NCBI GenBank assembly: GCA_019114785.1
Contig: DXEV01000142.1
Coordinates: 1 to 38,348 of the forward strand
Origin: Candidatus Anaerobiospirillum pullistercoris
Lineage (GTDB): Bacteria > Pseudomonadota > Gammaproteobacteria > Enterobacterales > Succinivibrionaceae
Reading direction: 5' to 3'
Length of the DNA stretch: 38,348 nucleotides
This document shows, piece by piece, positions 10,135-18,944 of this stretch. Position numbers and translations under genes: made by a program. Under the pieces are notes generated by a model. That model worked only from the letters and a program-made list of their open reading frames with translations, did not search any database and had not been told where the DNA came from. Each line of letters starts with the position of its first letter. The first letter of the stretch is position 1.

Positions 10135-10180
10135 CAAGCCTCAAGCTTGCTTGCAAACAAGCCAAACGCTTGCTTGCATC
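10135..10180. promoter_or_regulatory. Candidate AraC-type operator: two adjacent 23-bp direct repeats
   Basis: CAAGCCTCAAGCTTGCTTGCAAA / CAAGCCAAACGCTTGCTTGCATC immediately upstream of the AraC-family gene. Confidence 0.5.
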
Positions 10181-10223
10181 CACCCTTAATACTCAACCCC
10201 ACTATAAGTAATGGAGAGCTGCC

Positions 10224-11066
10224 ATGATCGATAATGCCGCTATCTTCATGCAAAGCGGTCACAATATCGCTTCAGAGCGCATCAGTAGCGTTAACGACAA
10301 CACCATGCGCAGCCACTTCCACTCCTACTTTGAGCTCTTCTACCTCGAAAAAGGCAAACGTGCAGTGGTGGCAGGAGAGCGCTCCTATCTTTTAGGGCCT
10401 CATGAGTTCATCATTTTCCCGCCCTACACAATGCACCACTCTTTTTCCGAGCCAGATGTCGCTTTTGCGCGCATTGTGCTGTACTTTGCCCCTGACACCA
10501 TCCCAGAGGCACTGGAATTAAAACTGCGACAAGAGACCAAACCTCACGCTATTGCTTCAACCCAGCAACAGCAAGACTTTTACAACCAGCTTTGCGCCCT
10601 CATGGCAGAACAGGATCCACAAAACAAAGAAGATTTTCATGATGTGGCACTACACAGTCGCTTAAACCTGCTATTGATCTCAGCCTTACGGCACGAGAGC
10701 AAAGATGTTGCTCCGCAAAGCGAACCCAAGATCGCTAAGATCGTGCAGTATGTGCACAACCACTATTTCCAAGAGCTCAGCCTCGATGACTTGGCCGAAA
10801 AGTTCTTCATTAACAAATTCTCGCTGTGCCGCGAATTTAAGCGTTTCACCATGTGCAGCTTTGTGGAGTATCTCAACAAGATCCGCGTGCTCCACGCCCA
10901 GCGCCTATTTGTCGAAAGCGACAAAAGCATTACCCAGATCGCGATTGATGTTGGCTTTGGTAGTCTCACCCACTTTGAGCGTGTCTTTGCTCAGCACACC
11001 CATCAGACCCCAAAGAAGATGTGCCAGCAAATGCGACAGCTCCGCGATAAATCACCGTCCATCTAA
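10224..11066 (+). CDS. AraC-family transcriptional regulator with N-terminal cupin
   Basis: 280 aa; cupin-like HFHSYFELFYLEKGKRAVVAGERSYLLGPHEFIIFPPYTMHHS; C-terminal double HTH LSLDDLAEKFFINKFSLCREFKRFTMCSFVEYLNKIRVLHAQRLF...ITQIAIDVGFGSLTHFERVFAQHTHQTPKKM; RBS GGAGAG. Confidence 0.93.
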   Translation: MIDNAAIFMQSGHNIASERISSVNDNTMRSHFHSYFELFYLEKGKRAVVAGERSYLLGPHEFIIFPPYTMHHSFSEPDVAFARIVLYFAPDTIPEALELKLRQETKPHAIASTQQQQDFYNQLCALMAEQDPQNKEDFHDVALHSRLNLLLISALRHESKDVAPQSEPKIAKIVQYVHNHYFQELSLDDLAEKFFINKFSLCREFKRFTMCSFVEYLNKIRVLHAQRLFVESDKSITQIAIDVGFGSLTHFERVFAQHTHQTPKKMCQQMRQLRDKSPSI

Positions 11067-11088
11067 AGCCCTAAAGCCACAACGTCGT

Positions 11089-11499
11089 CTATCGCGAGCT
11101 GCCAAACTCACGTACCGCCACAAACAAGCCTTTGAAAGCAGCACCAGCGGCACAGGCTAAGATCAAGTACTTAAAGGACTGGTAGATAAAGACAGCGTGA
11201 CTCAAATTCTGCTCAAAGACTTCTGGTGGGATCCCGTCTTTATTGGAGTTGATGTACCAGAGCTCACCGTAAAAAGCCCAAGGAATCAAGGCAATAGCCG
11301 CAAAGAACATAGACGAAGGACGACGCTTTTCCTTTTGCATCAGGTACATGGCATAAAGCAGCCAAGCTGAAGCGGCCGCCAGCACAATATACTCAAGGAT
11401 ATTCGCAGGGGTTAACGGTGCTGAAATATAGGCTACTGCGTATAAGGCAACCAAGTGCACGCCATTGATAAAGATCGGGCGATAATCGTCCAGCATCAC
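11089..11499 (-). CDS. Hypothetical integral membrane protein (about 4 TM)
   Basis: 136 aa with several hydrophobic segments; GGGAG-type RBS upstream of the start; convergent with araC. Confidence 0.6.
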   Translation of the reverse strand: MMLDDYRPIFINGVHLVALYAVAYISAPLTPANILEYIVLAAASAWLLYAMYLMQKEKRRPSSMFFAAIALIPWAFYGELWYINSNKDGIPPEVFEQNLSHAVFIYQSFKYLILACAAGAAFKGLFVAVREFGSSR

Positions 11500-11778
11500 A
11501 GTTCTCCCATTTAAGTCTCAAAACGATAACAGCGCCCGCCCCACCAAGACAAACTCTACTCAGGGCTATGACATAAGGGGCATAGCTCCGTCAGCTGTAA
11601 CCAAGCTTTTGCCCCTATTCTAAGGCATACCTGACTCAGCCCCAAACTAATCTGCATTCCGACCCTAATTCGTAGCACTCAGATCATCCCCGTCCGCATA
11701 GGTGGCCAAGGCAACAACAAGTCGCTCTAAGGGCATCTCCATCTTGCCCATGCCTCGCCGCTTCTTAGCACAAAGGCC

Positions 11779-11807
11779 TTTACGCCCTGAAAAGCTTTTG
11801 TTAAAAT
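11779..11807 (+). promoter_or_regulatory. Candidate sigma-70 promoter of tRNA-Thr
   Basis: TTTACG-N17-TAAAAT; about 50 nt upstream of the mature tRNA; GTTGCTtggtAGCAAC hairpin in the leader. Confidence 0.5.
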
Positions 11808-11859
11808 ATCCGCCGGTTTCGTTGCTTGGTAGCAACAAAGCCGCATCCCACCTTAATGT

Positions 11860-11935
11860 GCTGGATTAGCTCAGTCGGTAGAGCAGTTGATTCGTAATCA
11901 AAAGGTCGCAAGTTCGATTCTTGTATCCAGCACCA
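11860..11935 (+). tRNA. tRNA-Thr(CGT)
   Basis: Cloverleaf folds by eye: acceptor GCTGGAT/ATCCAGC, D-arm TTAGCTCAGTCGGTAGAGC, anticodon loop TTCGTAA (anticodon CGT), T-arm GCAAGTTCGATTCTTGT, encoded CCA; resembles E. coli thrW including the 27-43 G/A mismatch. Confidence 0.95.
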
Positions 11936-12031
11936 CTTCCCATCACCTATTTCTCTTTCCTGCACACATTTTCCTGCTTCTTTTGCGCCCCAAAGCAAGC
12001 TCACTACTTTTCTGCAAGGCTGTACAGCTCG

Positions 12032-12355
12032 CTAGTATTTTTTCAGGAAAACCTTACGACCATCTGGCCAGATCTCGTATATACCTGCTTCATCGCCCTT
12101 ATATACAGGCAGGCCCATTGCGAAGTGACTTCGTTCGGCTTGTTCCACCACATACTTGAGGTAGTCAGGGTCATCACAGACGCGCCACAGTCTTTGGCCA
12201 AAATCTTCATTAGGCTTTCTATTCCACTCCTCTTTCCAGCTCACAGTCAGTTTGCTGTCGAGGTAGGCCTGATACTCTGCGTCGCCGCTTAGACGCTCTT
12301 TGTAGTTCTCAGGATCCTCACCTGGCTGAAGATCCCATTTGTGTTGCCATTCCAT
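12032..12355 (-). CDS. Hypothetical protein (107 aa)
   Basis: Charged, Trp-rich soluble ORF MEWQHKWDLQPGEDPENYKERLSGDAEYQAYLDSK..., divergent from the AAA-ATPase gene. Confidence 0.55.
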   Translation of the reverse strand: MEWQHKWDLQPGEDPENYKERLSGDAEYQAYLDSKLTVSWKEEWNRKPNEDFGQRLWRVCDDPDYLKYVVEQAERSHFAMGLPVYKGDEAGIYEIWPDGRKVFLKKY

Positions 12356-12410
12356 GTTAGTTCCTTCATTATGAGTTCATGCTAATCTTAGAGCTATTGG
12401 GAGCTCCAAA

Positions 12411-12432
12411 ATAGAGTTCGACTGAACTCTAT
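12411..12432. promoter_or_regulatory. Perfect hairpin/operator candidate between divergent genes
   Basis: ATAGAGTTC-GACT-GAACTCTAT (9-bp arms, 4-nt loop). Confidence 0.4.
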
Positions 12433-12487
12433 CGGAAAATGTCCACGCATGGAGCTCTGACCAGCACTCTTGGAGGTCTAGAAGCTC

Positions 12488-14257
12488 ATGGCTACCTATC
12501 ACTTGCCTCAGTGGCAGATGGCAGATCTGCCGCCAATTACGACCAATCTATCGGATTTCAGGGAGTTCCGAGAAGAGCAGTTTGTGTTCGTCGACAAGAC
12601 CGCTCTTATCTGCAATCTGATCCGCGAAAGTAAGGTCTCTTTGTACCGACCTCGCCGTTTTGGCAAGACTTTGCTACTCTCGACCATTAGAGAGCTCTAC
12701 ACAAATGGCACTAAGAACTTTGAGGGCTTAGCTATTCACGACCTCTGGCAACGCCCTTGCTGCCCTGTGATCAGCCTGTCGCTTTTTGGCCTAAGCAACC
12801 ATGAAACCTTTGAACAAGACTTGTGCGCACTCCTGCGCGATGCCTTTGCCCAAGCAGGCTTTGTCGATGCTCTTTCCATTAAGACCGACAACATCATATA
12901 CCTCACCGCAGAGCTCGACCTCCTAAGAGGCCAACAAGACATCGTAATCTTAGTGGACGAGTGCGACTTTCCGCTCTCTGCCAACCTCAACAATCCTGAG
13001 GCTTTTGCGCGCAACCAAAACATCCTTCGACTGTTCTATGCTTGGGAGCGCGATTTAGACAATCTTGAGTTCATCATGTTCACTGGCATCGGCCGCTACC
13101 AAGAATCCACACTATTCTCAGGGCAGGATATAGTGGACGTCTCCTTTGAGCCAATGTATGCCAATTTGCTGGGCTACACCCAAGAGGAGCTGGAAAGCTA
13201 TTTTGCTCCTCACATCAGTGCCGCTGCCTCTCTGCTCAAGATCAGCGAAGAGCAGTTGCTGGACGACCTCAAGCGCCAATATTATGGCTTTTGCTTTGAT
13301 CGTGATGCCGAAATCGCGGTCTACAACCCGATCGACATTAACAACTTTTTCCTGCAAGTTATCGAGTATCCTGAGAGCGCTCCTGTTTTTGGCTCCTATT
13401 GGATGAACAGTGCCAATTCTGAGCCTCTGCTACTTAAGTTTTTAGAGCGCAATAAGACAGGGCTGGCCTTTCTGGACGACGTAAAAGACCAAGGGGTTTG
13501 GATCTTCCAATACGATCTCAATAATGTCTTCACTTTCGACAACAAGCTACATTTCCCAGTATTAATGACGCAAACCGGCTACTTCACCATTAAGCAGGCC
13601 ATTAACAACTCCCCTAGTTCTTTCTCGCGCATCTATGCGTGCTCTTTTCCGAATCAGGAAATCGAGCTGGCATATGGCAAGATCTTTGTCCGCTATCTTA
13701 CACAAAGCCACCGTCGCCATAGTGAGCATGACAAATGGCTAAGACAAGAAACAGAAAATCTGCGACAAGCCCTAGGCGAGCAAGATATGGCGCAAGTGGT
13801 CAATGTGCTCAATGTCTTTTTATGCGCTATTCCTTACGACTTGCGGGCCAACGCCAAAGAAGTTGCTTACCGCACTTTCATTGGCTGGTGTCTCCAATCG
13901 AGCGCCGAGCGTAAAGTTCGCTCCGAGGCCTTAAACAATAGCAGCAGCTCAGATCTTGAGTTCACGCTCAACGATTGCTCCTACGTTATTGAGCTCAAAC
14001 TTCTCACCCAGCAGCAACAGCAAGATCCCCAAAACGCAGCTAATCTGGCAGCTGCCGCTCAGCAGCAAGTCTATGATCGTGGCTACGATTTCAATGACCA
14101 AGACGGTAGTGATACCAAGCACTACGGCTTAGCCCTTGTGGTCTCAGAGCACAGTCGCCAGATTGAGTATTGGCGCTATTTCGACGGCTCCAATGTGATT
14201 GCCGAAAGCGCAGTTGCGCCCGTCAGTGTGGAAAATTCGCCTGAGCAGTCTCAATAG
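12488..14257 (+). CDS. AAA-ATPase-like protein (PF09820-type) with C-terminal PD-(D/E)XK nuclease-like region
   Basis: 589 aa; FREFREEQFVFVDKTALI, Walker A-like YRPRRFGKTLLLS, Walker B-like IVILVDECDFPL; C-terminus SDLEFTLNDCSYVIELKLL resembling D...ExK of DUF1703/PDDEXK. Confidence 0.85.
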   Translation: MATYHLPQWQMADLPPITTNLSDFREFREEQFVFVDKTALICNLIRESKVSLYRPRRFGKTLLLSTIRELYTNGTKNFEGLAIHDLWQRPCCPVISLSLFGLSNHETFEQDLCALLRDAFAQAGFVDALSIKTDNIIYLTAELDLLRGQQDIVILVDECDFPLSANLNNPEAFARNQNILRLFYAWERDLDNLEFIMFTGIGRYQESTLFSGQDIVDVSFEPMYANLLGYTQEELESYFAPHISAAASLLKISEEQLLDDLKRQYYGFCFDRDAEIAVYNPIDINNFFLQVIEYPESAPVFGSYWMNSANSEPLLLKFLERNKTGLAFLDDVKDQGVWIFQYDLNNVFTFDNKLHFPVLMTQTGYFTIKQAINNSPSSFSRIYACSFPNQEIELAYGKIFVRYLTQSHRRHSEHDKWLRQETENLRQALGEQDMAQVVNVLNVFLCAIPYDLRANAKEVAYRTFIGWCLQSSAERKVRSEALNNSSSSDLEFTLNDCSYVIELKLLTQQQQQDPQNAANLAAAAQQQVYDRGYDFNDQDGSDTKHYGLALVVSEHSRQIEYWRYFDGSNVIAESAVAPVSVENSPEQSQ

Positions 14258-14421
14258 CTGCCCACTGACCAAGTCAGCACTGTCACAGCAGACAGGAGCT
14301 TAAGATGTCAGACACGCCCTTGTTTTTGCTCTTGCTGTCTTAGCTCCGGATGTCTGGCAGAATCGACCAAGATTTCTGCCTCAACCCTTTTAGTTTCGCA
14401 ACAACAAGCATAGGAGGAAAT

Positions 14422-15456
14422 ATGGCCTTAAGACCTTTAGCTCGCCTACTCAGCCGCTTAATTTTAGTCACAGGGCTTTGCAGCACAGCAACATACGTGG
14501 CTGCAAGTGAGCCTACAGCTCCAACCGCTGCCCAAAAGGAGCTCATGGGCTATACCGACGGTGCCCAGATCATGACTGTGGCAGAGCGTGTCACTCCTAT
14601 CGATGCGCGTAGCAATCTGATCTACGCCCAAGTTGCCTCTCCTCGTCAGCACGACCTGCTGCATATGCACCTACTCATCCCACGCACAGAAAGCCCAAAG
14701 CCAGCTATTATCTTCTTCCCTGGTGGTGGCTTCACTAGCTCCGACTATGATCGTTACACCGACATGCGCTATGCTCTGGCCAGAGCAGGTTTTGTGGTCG
14801 CCTCAGCAGAATATCGCGTTGTCCCTCACATGTTCCCAAGCCTTGTCGAAGATGGCAAAGCCGCTGTGCGTTATCTGCGTGCTCACGCTCAAGACTTTGG
14901 CATTGATCCTGACAAAATCGGCGTTTTAGGTGACTCTGCTGGTGGCTATATGTCCCAAATCGTAGCTACCACCAATGGGGAAAAGGAATTTGACCGTGGG
15001 GATTTCCTCGATGTTTCCTCTGATGTGCAAGCCGCCGTGTCTATTTACGGAATCTCAGATCTGCTCTCCATTGGCGAAGGCTATAGCGACGAGATTGTAG
15101 CTGTGCATAAGTCGCCAGCCGTGACCGAAGCCCTGTTGCTCCACGGCCCAGCTTTCAACACTTTTGCCGGTGCCTCCATCGACTCTGATCTAGAAAAGGC
15201 CAAAAAGGCCAGCCCAATCAACCATGTCGACAAAAATGATCCTCCAATGCTGCTCTTACACGGTAGTGCAGACACCTTAGTCAGTCCTTGGCAAAGTGCC
15301 CACATGCACGAAGCCCAAAAGAAAGCAGGTGTTGACAGCTCCTACATCTTAATTGAGGGAGCAGACCATGGCGGCATAATGTGGTATCAAGAGCCAGTCT
15401 TCCAGCAAGTGATCTCTTTCTTCGAGCAAAAACTTGGTAAGCCAGCTCAAAAATAA
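14422..15456 (+). CDS. Secreted alpha/beta-hydrolase / acetyl-xylan-esterase-like protein
   Basis: Start at 14422 with TAGGAGGAAAT RBS; signal peptide MALRPLARLLSRLILVTGLCSTATYVAASE; IIFFPGGGF oxyanion-hole motif, GVLGDSAGGYMS nucleophile elbow (GDSAGG), catalytic D/H near LLHGSADTLVS and GADHGG. Confidence 0.88.
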   Translation: MALRPLARLLSRLILVTGLCSTATYVAASEPTAPTAAQKELMGYTDGAQIMTVAERVTPIDARSNLIYAQVASPRQHDLLHMHLLIPRTESPKPAIIFFPGGGFTSSDYDRYTDMRYALARAGFVVASAEYRVVPHMFPSLVEDGKAAVRYLRAHAQDFGIDPDKIGVLGDSAGGYMSQIVATTNGEKEFDRGDFLDVSSDVQAAVSIYGISDLLSIGEGYSDEIVAVHKSPAVTEALLLHGPAFNTFAGASIDSDLEKAKKASPINHVDKNDPPMLLLHGSADTLVSPWQSAHMHEAQKKAGVDSSYILIEGADHGGIMWYQEPVFQQVISFFEQKLGKPAQK

Positions 15457-15549
15457 GCCCCCTCACGGAAATTTCTCAAGAAAAGCTTACCCCAGCTTTC
15501 TTTCCCTCGCCCCATGACGACCTCTTGGGGTTACGGCAAAAACCGTTGG

Positions 15550-15577
15550 CTTTAGGGCTAATGCCTTAGCCCTAAAG
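15550..15577. terminator. Perfect 12-bp stem-loop downstream of the hydrolase gene (possible terminator)
   Basis: CTTTAGGGCTAA-tgcc-TTAGCCCTAAAG; no immediate T-run on the + strand. Confidence 0.4.
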
Positions 15578-16071
15578 TCAGAGTCTCTTCGCACCATAAT
15601 GAGACCTTGTTGGGCCTATCCCTCCACATAGCAAAAAATGCAAACCGACTGCCTCTATTTTGAGCATTTCACTAAGATAGACATGTTTGCGCCATTTTGG
15701 GGTGTGCGCTTGATCACTATTTTTGCGACTTTCGCCACGTTAACGAGTTTGGCCTAGCGCCTTTTTCCACTCGTTGTAATAAACTATTGAGCATAAGTTC
15801 TGCGTATTACAGGAGAGCATGGCCTTTAGTGCGACTTACGCCGATGCGCGAATGCGCGTAGCCCTTGGCTCACCGCTTTGGCTCTAGTTATCCTCAATGC
15901 GCAGCAATGCCATTAGCCTGCCCGCCTGCTACGGCCTCGTTTTTTGACCGTGCTTGGGTTCGGGCTTAACAAGTATCTTTGTAGCCTAAACCGTGTGGCT
16001 ACAAACGTAGGTGCAACTTCGTGGCTGCAAAGCTGCGCTTTCGTCGCTCTGCATCACCTTACTAGCACCAG

Positions 16072-16133
16072 ATCTTTCCTTAGGCTCTAGATCTTCTCTT
16101 AGCCTTTGTGAGTTTTAGAACCTAAGGAAAGAT
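16072..16133. repeat. 13-bp perfect inverted repeat in the glgB upstream region
   Basis: ATCTTTCCTTAGG (16072-16084) and CCTAAGGAAAGAT (16121-16133). Confidence 0.7.
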
Positions 16134-16498
16134 AAAAGCTAGACTGCTTAGCCGATTTGGTTGGGAGCGTAGCTCAAAACTACTGATCTAAACGCTCAAA
16201 TTAAACGGGGAGGTGACTGTCTCCGTCCCTTTGTCTATTTTTGTGAGATAAAGGGGAAGCTAGTGCAGGAAATATCTTGCACAACACCATGTGGATATAC
16301 AGGTTGAAAAATGACGGTGTTAGCGACCGCTAGCACAGAGTAAACCAGTGCACTCTACATGGCACATGGCATTAAGTGTGAAAATTAGGTCATTTAATAA
16401 GTCACACAGTCCTAACCAGCCCTACGAATTATGCTTGTCGGCAACAAGGCAAGACATGGGATCTTGCGCGATCTCATTAAAAACATGGGAGCTTGAGA

Positions 16499-18706
16499 AT
16501 GCTTATTGATGAACTAAACAGCGCACGTCTAACCAAGCCTTTTGAGGTCTTGGGCTTACAGCCTAACCCAAATGGCCAAGGTTTCATTTTGCGTGCTTGG
16601 TTACCAGGTGCCAAAGAGTGCCGTGCCTTAAGCCTTAAGAGCAAAAAAGAAATCTGTGTGCTTAACGTCGTCAATCCAGACGGACTGTTTGAGAAAGTGC
16701 TCGAGGACGTAACTGCTCCTTTCCACTACCTCTTTGAAGTCAAGTACGCAGACTCTACCGTCGAAGTGATCGATCCATACCAATTCCGTGATGAGGCTTT
16801 CTATGGCCTTAACACTATGTATGAGACCCCTGAGAACCTCTATAAGACCTTAGGTGCTCAGCTGATCGAAGTCGAGATCGACGGTGTTAAAGTTAAGGGT
16901 ACTAAGTTTGCCGTCTACGCCCCATCTGCTACCTGCGTGAGCGTGATCGGTGACTTCAACTTTTGGGATGGCCGTCGTCATCCTATGGCTCGCTCTCTGC
17001 TCGGCCACTGGGTGCTCTTCGTACCTGGTTTAGGTGCAGGCCAGCGCTATAAGTTTGAAATCAAGGACGTCAACGGTAACCGTCTGCCTCACAAGTCAGA
17101 CCCTGTGGGCTTCTACCACGAGCAATACCCTTCCTTTGCCTCTATCATTTCCGATCAAACCACCTACAAGTGGCATGATGATGATTGGCGTAAGGCACAG
17201 TTAAACGACAAACTCACTCAACCTATGTCAATCTACGAAGTGCATCTGGCTTCGTGGAAGCGTAAGCCTGATGGCTCCAGCTTAGGTTATCGTGAGCTGG
17301 CCAAGGAGCTGGTCGATTACTGTAAGGAAATGGGTTACACCCACATTGAGCTGCTGCCTGTAATGGAGTATCCATTCTCTGGCTCTTGGGGTTATCAACC
17401 AACCGGTTTATTTGCTCCAACCTCTCGCTTTGGCGGCATCGATGACTTCAAGTTCTTCGTGGATACCTGCCACCAGAACAACATTGGTGTGATCTTAGAC
17501 TGGGTTCCTGCTCACTTCCCTACTGACGCCCATGGTCTCGCCCGCTTTGACGGTACTCCAGTGTACGAGTACGAAGACCCACGTCGTGGCTGGCACCCTG
17601 ATTGGAACTCCTTAATTTACGACTTTGGTCGTGACACTGTACGTCACTTCCTCGTGGCTTCGGCTTTAATTTGGCTCGATTACTACCACGTCGATGGTCT
17701 GCGTGTTGATGCTGTGGCTTCCATGCTGTACTGGGATTACTCTCGTAAGGATGGTGAGTGGATTCCAAACGTCAATGGCGGCAACATCAACTACGAGGCA
17801 GTATCCTTCCTCAAGTGGTTCAATGAGACTGTCTACGCTAAGTTCCCTGGCGCTATGACCATCGCCGAAGAGTCCACTGCCTTCACTGGCGTGTCTCGTC
17901 CTACTTACACCGGCGGCTTAGGCTTCGGCTTCAAGTGGAACATGGGCTGGATGCACGACAGCTTAGAGTACATGAAGCAGGATCCTTACTTCCGTAAGTA
18001 TCACCATGGTGAGATGTCGTTCTCTATGATCTATGCCTACAACGAGAACTTCATCCTCTCGATCTCCCACGACGAGGTCACCCATGGCAAGCACTCCATG
18101 CTGTATAAGATGCCAGGTGATGAGTGGCAACAAGCCGCTAACCTGCGTGCTTTCTTAGGCTATCAATATGGTCACCCAGGCAAGGTCTTGAACTTCATGG
18201 GTACTGAGATCGCCCAAGGCAATGAGTGGAACCACGACAGCTCGATTGATTGGTGGTTATTACAGTACGACAAGCACAAGGGCATGCAGACCTTAGTTAA
18301 GGACTTAAACGCCTTCTATCGCAGCAACCCTGCTTTATGGCAAAACGATTACGACCCAGAGGCCTTCCGTTGGCTGGATGTCTCTGATGCCGAGCACTCT
18401 GTCTTTGCCATGTTACGTACCATCCCTAACCACGATGCCAATAGCGACGGCACTCCAAAGGATGAGGTCATGATGATTTCTAACTTCACCCCAGTGCCAT
18501 ATGTCGGCTATCGTTTAGGTGTACCACGTCCTGGCACCTATCAGGTCGTGATGAACACCGATGATAAGAAGTATTGGGGCTCTGGCTATGCTACTGGCCC
18601 AGAGAAGCTCACTGCTACCAATATTTCTTGGCAGGGTCAGTACCACAGTGTGGTCTTAGATCTGCCACCTCTGGCTACTATCTTCGTCAAGCGTGTAGGT
18701 GACTAA
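16499..18706 (+). CDS. glgB: 1,4-alpha-glucan branching enzyme
   Basis: YEVHLASWKRKPDGSSLGYRELA, HIELLPVMEYPFSGSWGYQPTGLFAPTSRFG, VDGLRVDAVASMLYWDY, TIAEEST, LSISHDEVTHGKHSM typical of GH13 GlgB; ATG 16499 preceded by GGGAG. Confidence 0.96.
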   Translation: MLIDELNSARLTKPFEVLGLQPNPNGQGFILRAWLPGAKECRALSLKSKKEICVLNVVNPDGLFEKVLEDVTAPFHYLFEVKYADSTVEVIDPYQFRDEAFYGLNTMYETPENLYKTLGAQLIEVEIDGVKVKGTKFAVYAPSATCVSVIGDFNFWDGRRHPMARSLLGHWVLFVPGLGAGQRYKFEIKDVNGNRLPHKSDPVGFYHEQYPSFASIISDQTTYKWHDDDWRKAQLNDKLTQPMSIYEVHLASWKRKPDGSSLGYRELAKELVDYCKEMGYTHIELLPVMEYPFSGSWGYQPTGLFAPTSRFGGIDDFKFFVDTCHQNNIGVILDWVPAHFPTDAHGLARFDGTPVYEYEDPRRGWHPDWNSLIYDFGRDTVRHFLVASALIWLDYYHVDGLRVDAVASMLYWDYSRKDGEWIPNVNGGNINYEAVSFLKWFNETVYAKFPGAMTIAEESTAFTGVSRPTYTGGLGFGFKWNMGWMHDSLEYMKQDPYFRKYHHGEMSFSMIYAYNENFILSISHDEVTHGKHSMLYKMPGDEWQQAANLRAFLGYQYGHPGKVLNFMGTEIAQGNEWNHDSSIDWWLLQYDKHKGMQTLVKDLNAFYRSNPALWQNDYDPEAFRWLDVSDAEHSVFAMLRTIPNHDANSDGTPKDEVMMISNFTPVPYVGYRLGVPRPGTYQVVMNTDDKKYWGSGYATGPEKLTATNISWQGQYHSVVLDLPPLATIFVKRVGD

Positions 18707-18800
18707 GACCTAACTTAGAGCATGCACTCTCAGGTCAGACTTAAGTCTGGCCTTGATACGGCGACATGCTCTCTAGATTTGTATTTCTGTAACTATTTTT

Positions 18801-18847
18801 GGGCTCGTTCCTTGCTGCAAAAACGTGGAGGACGAGCCCTTTTTGTT
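18801..18847 (+). terminator. Rho-independent terminator downstream of glgB
   Basis: GGGCTCGTTCC...GGAGGACGAGCCCTTTTTGTTTT. Confidence 0.85.
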
Positions 18848-18944
18848 TTCGTTTGCATAGGACGCTTTTTGCTCAACTCGCCTCTAAATTTGAGCGAAGC
18901 GCTTAAGATGCTAATGCCATGCGCAGGCATAAGGACGGTGCATA

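Noticed and set aside
10705-11160. 151-aa + ORF overlapping the AraC gene
   Set aside because: Alternative frame of a well-supported AraC HTH domain.
11860-14349. Integrated element bounded by a tRNA-derived att direct repeat
   Set aside because: No copy of the tRNA-Thr 3' end was found downstream by eye and no integrase gene is present.
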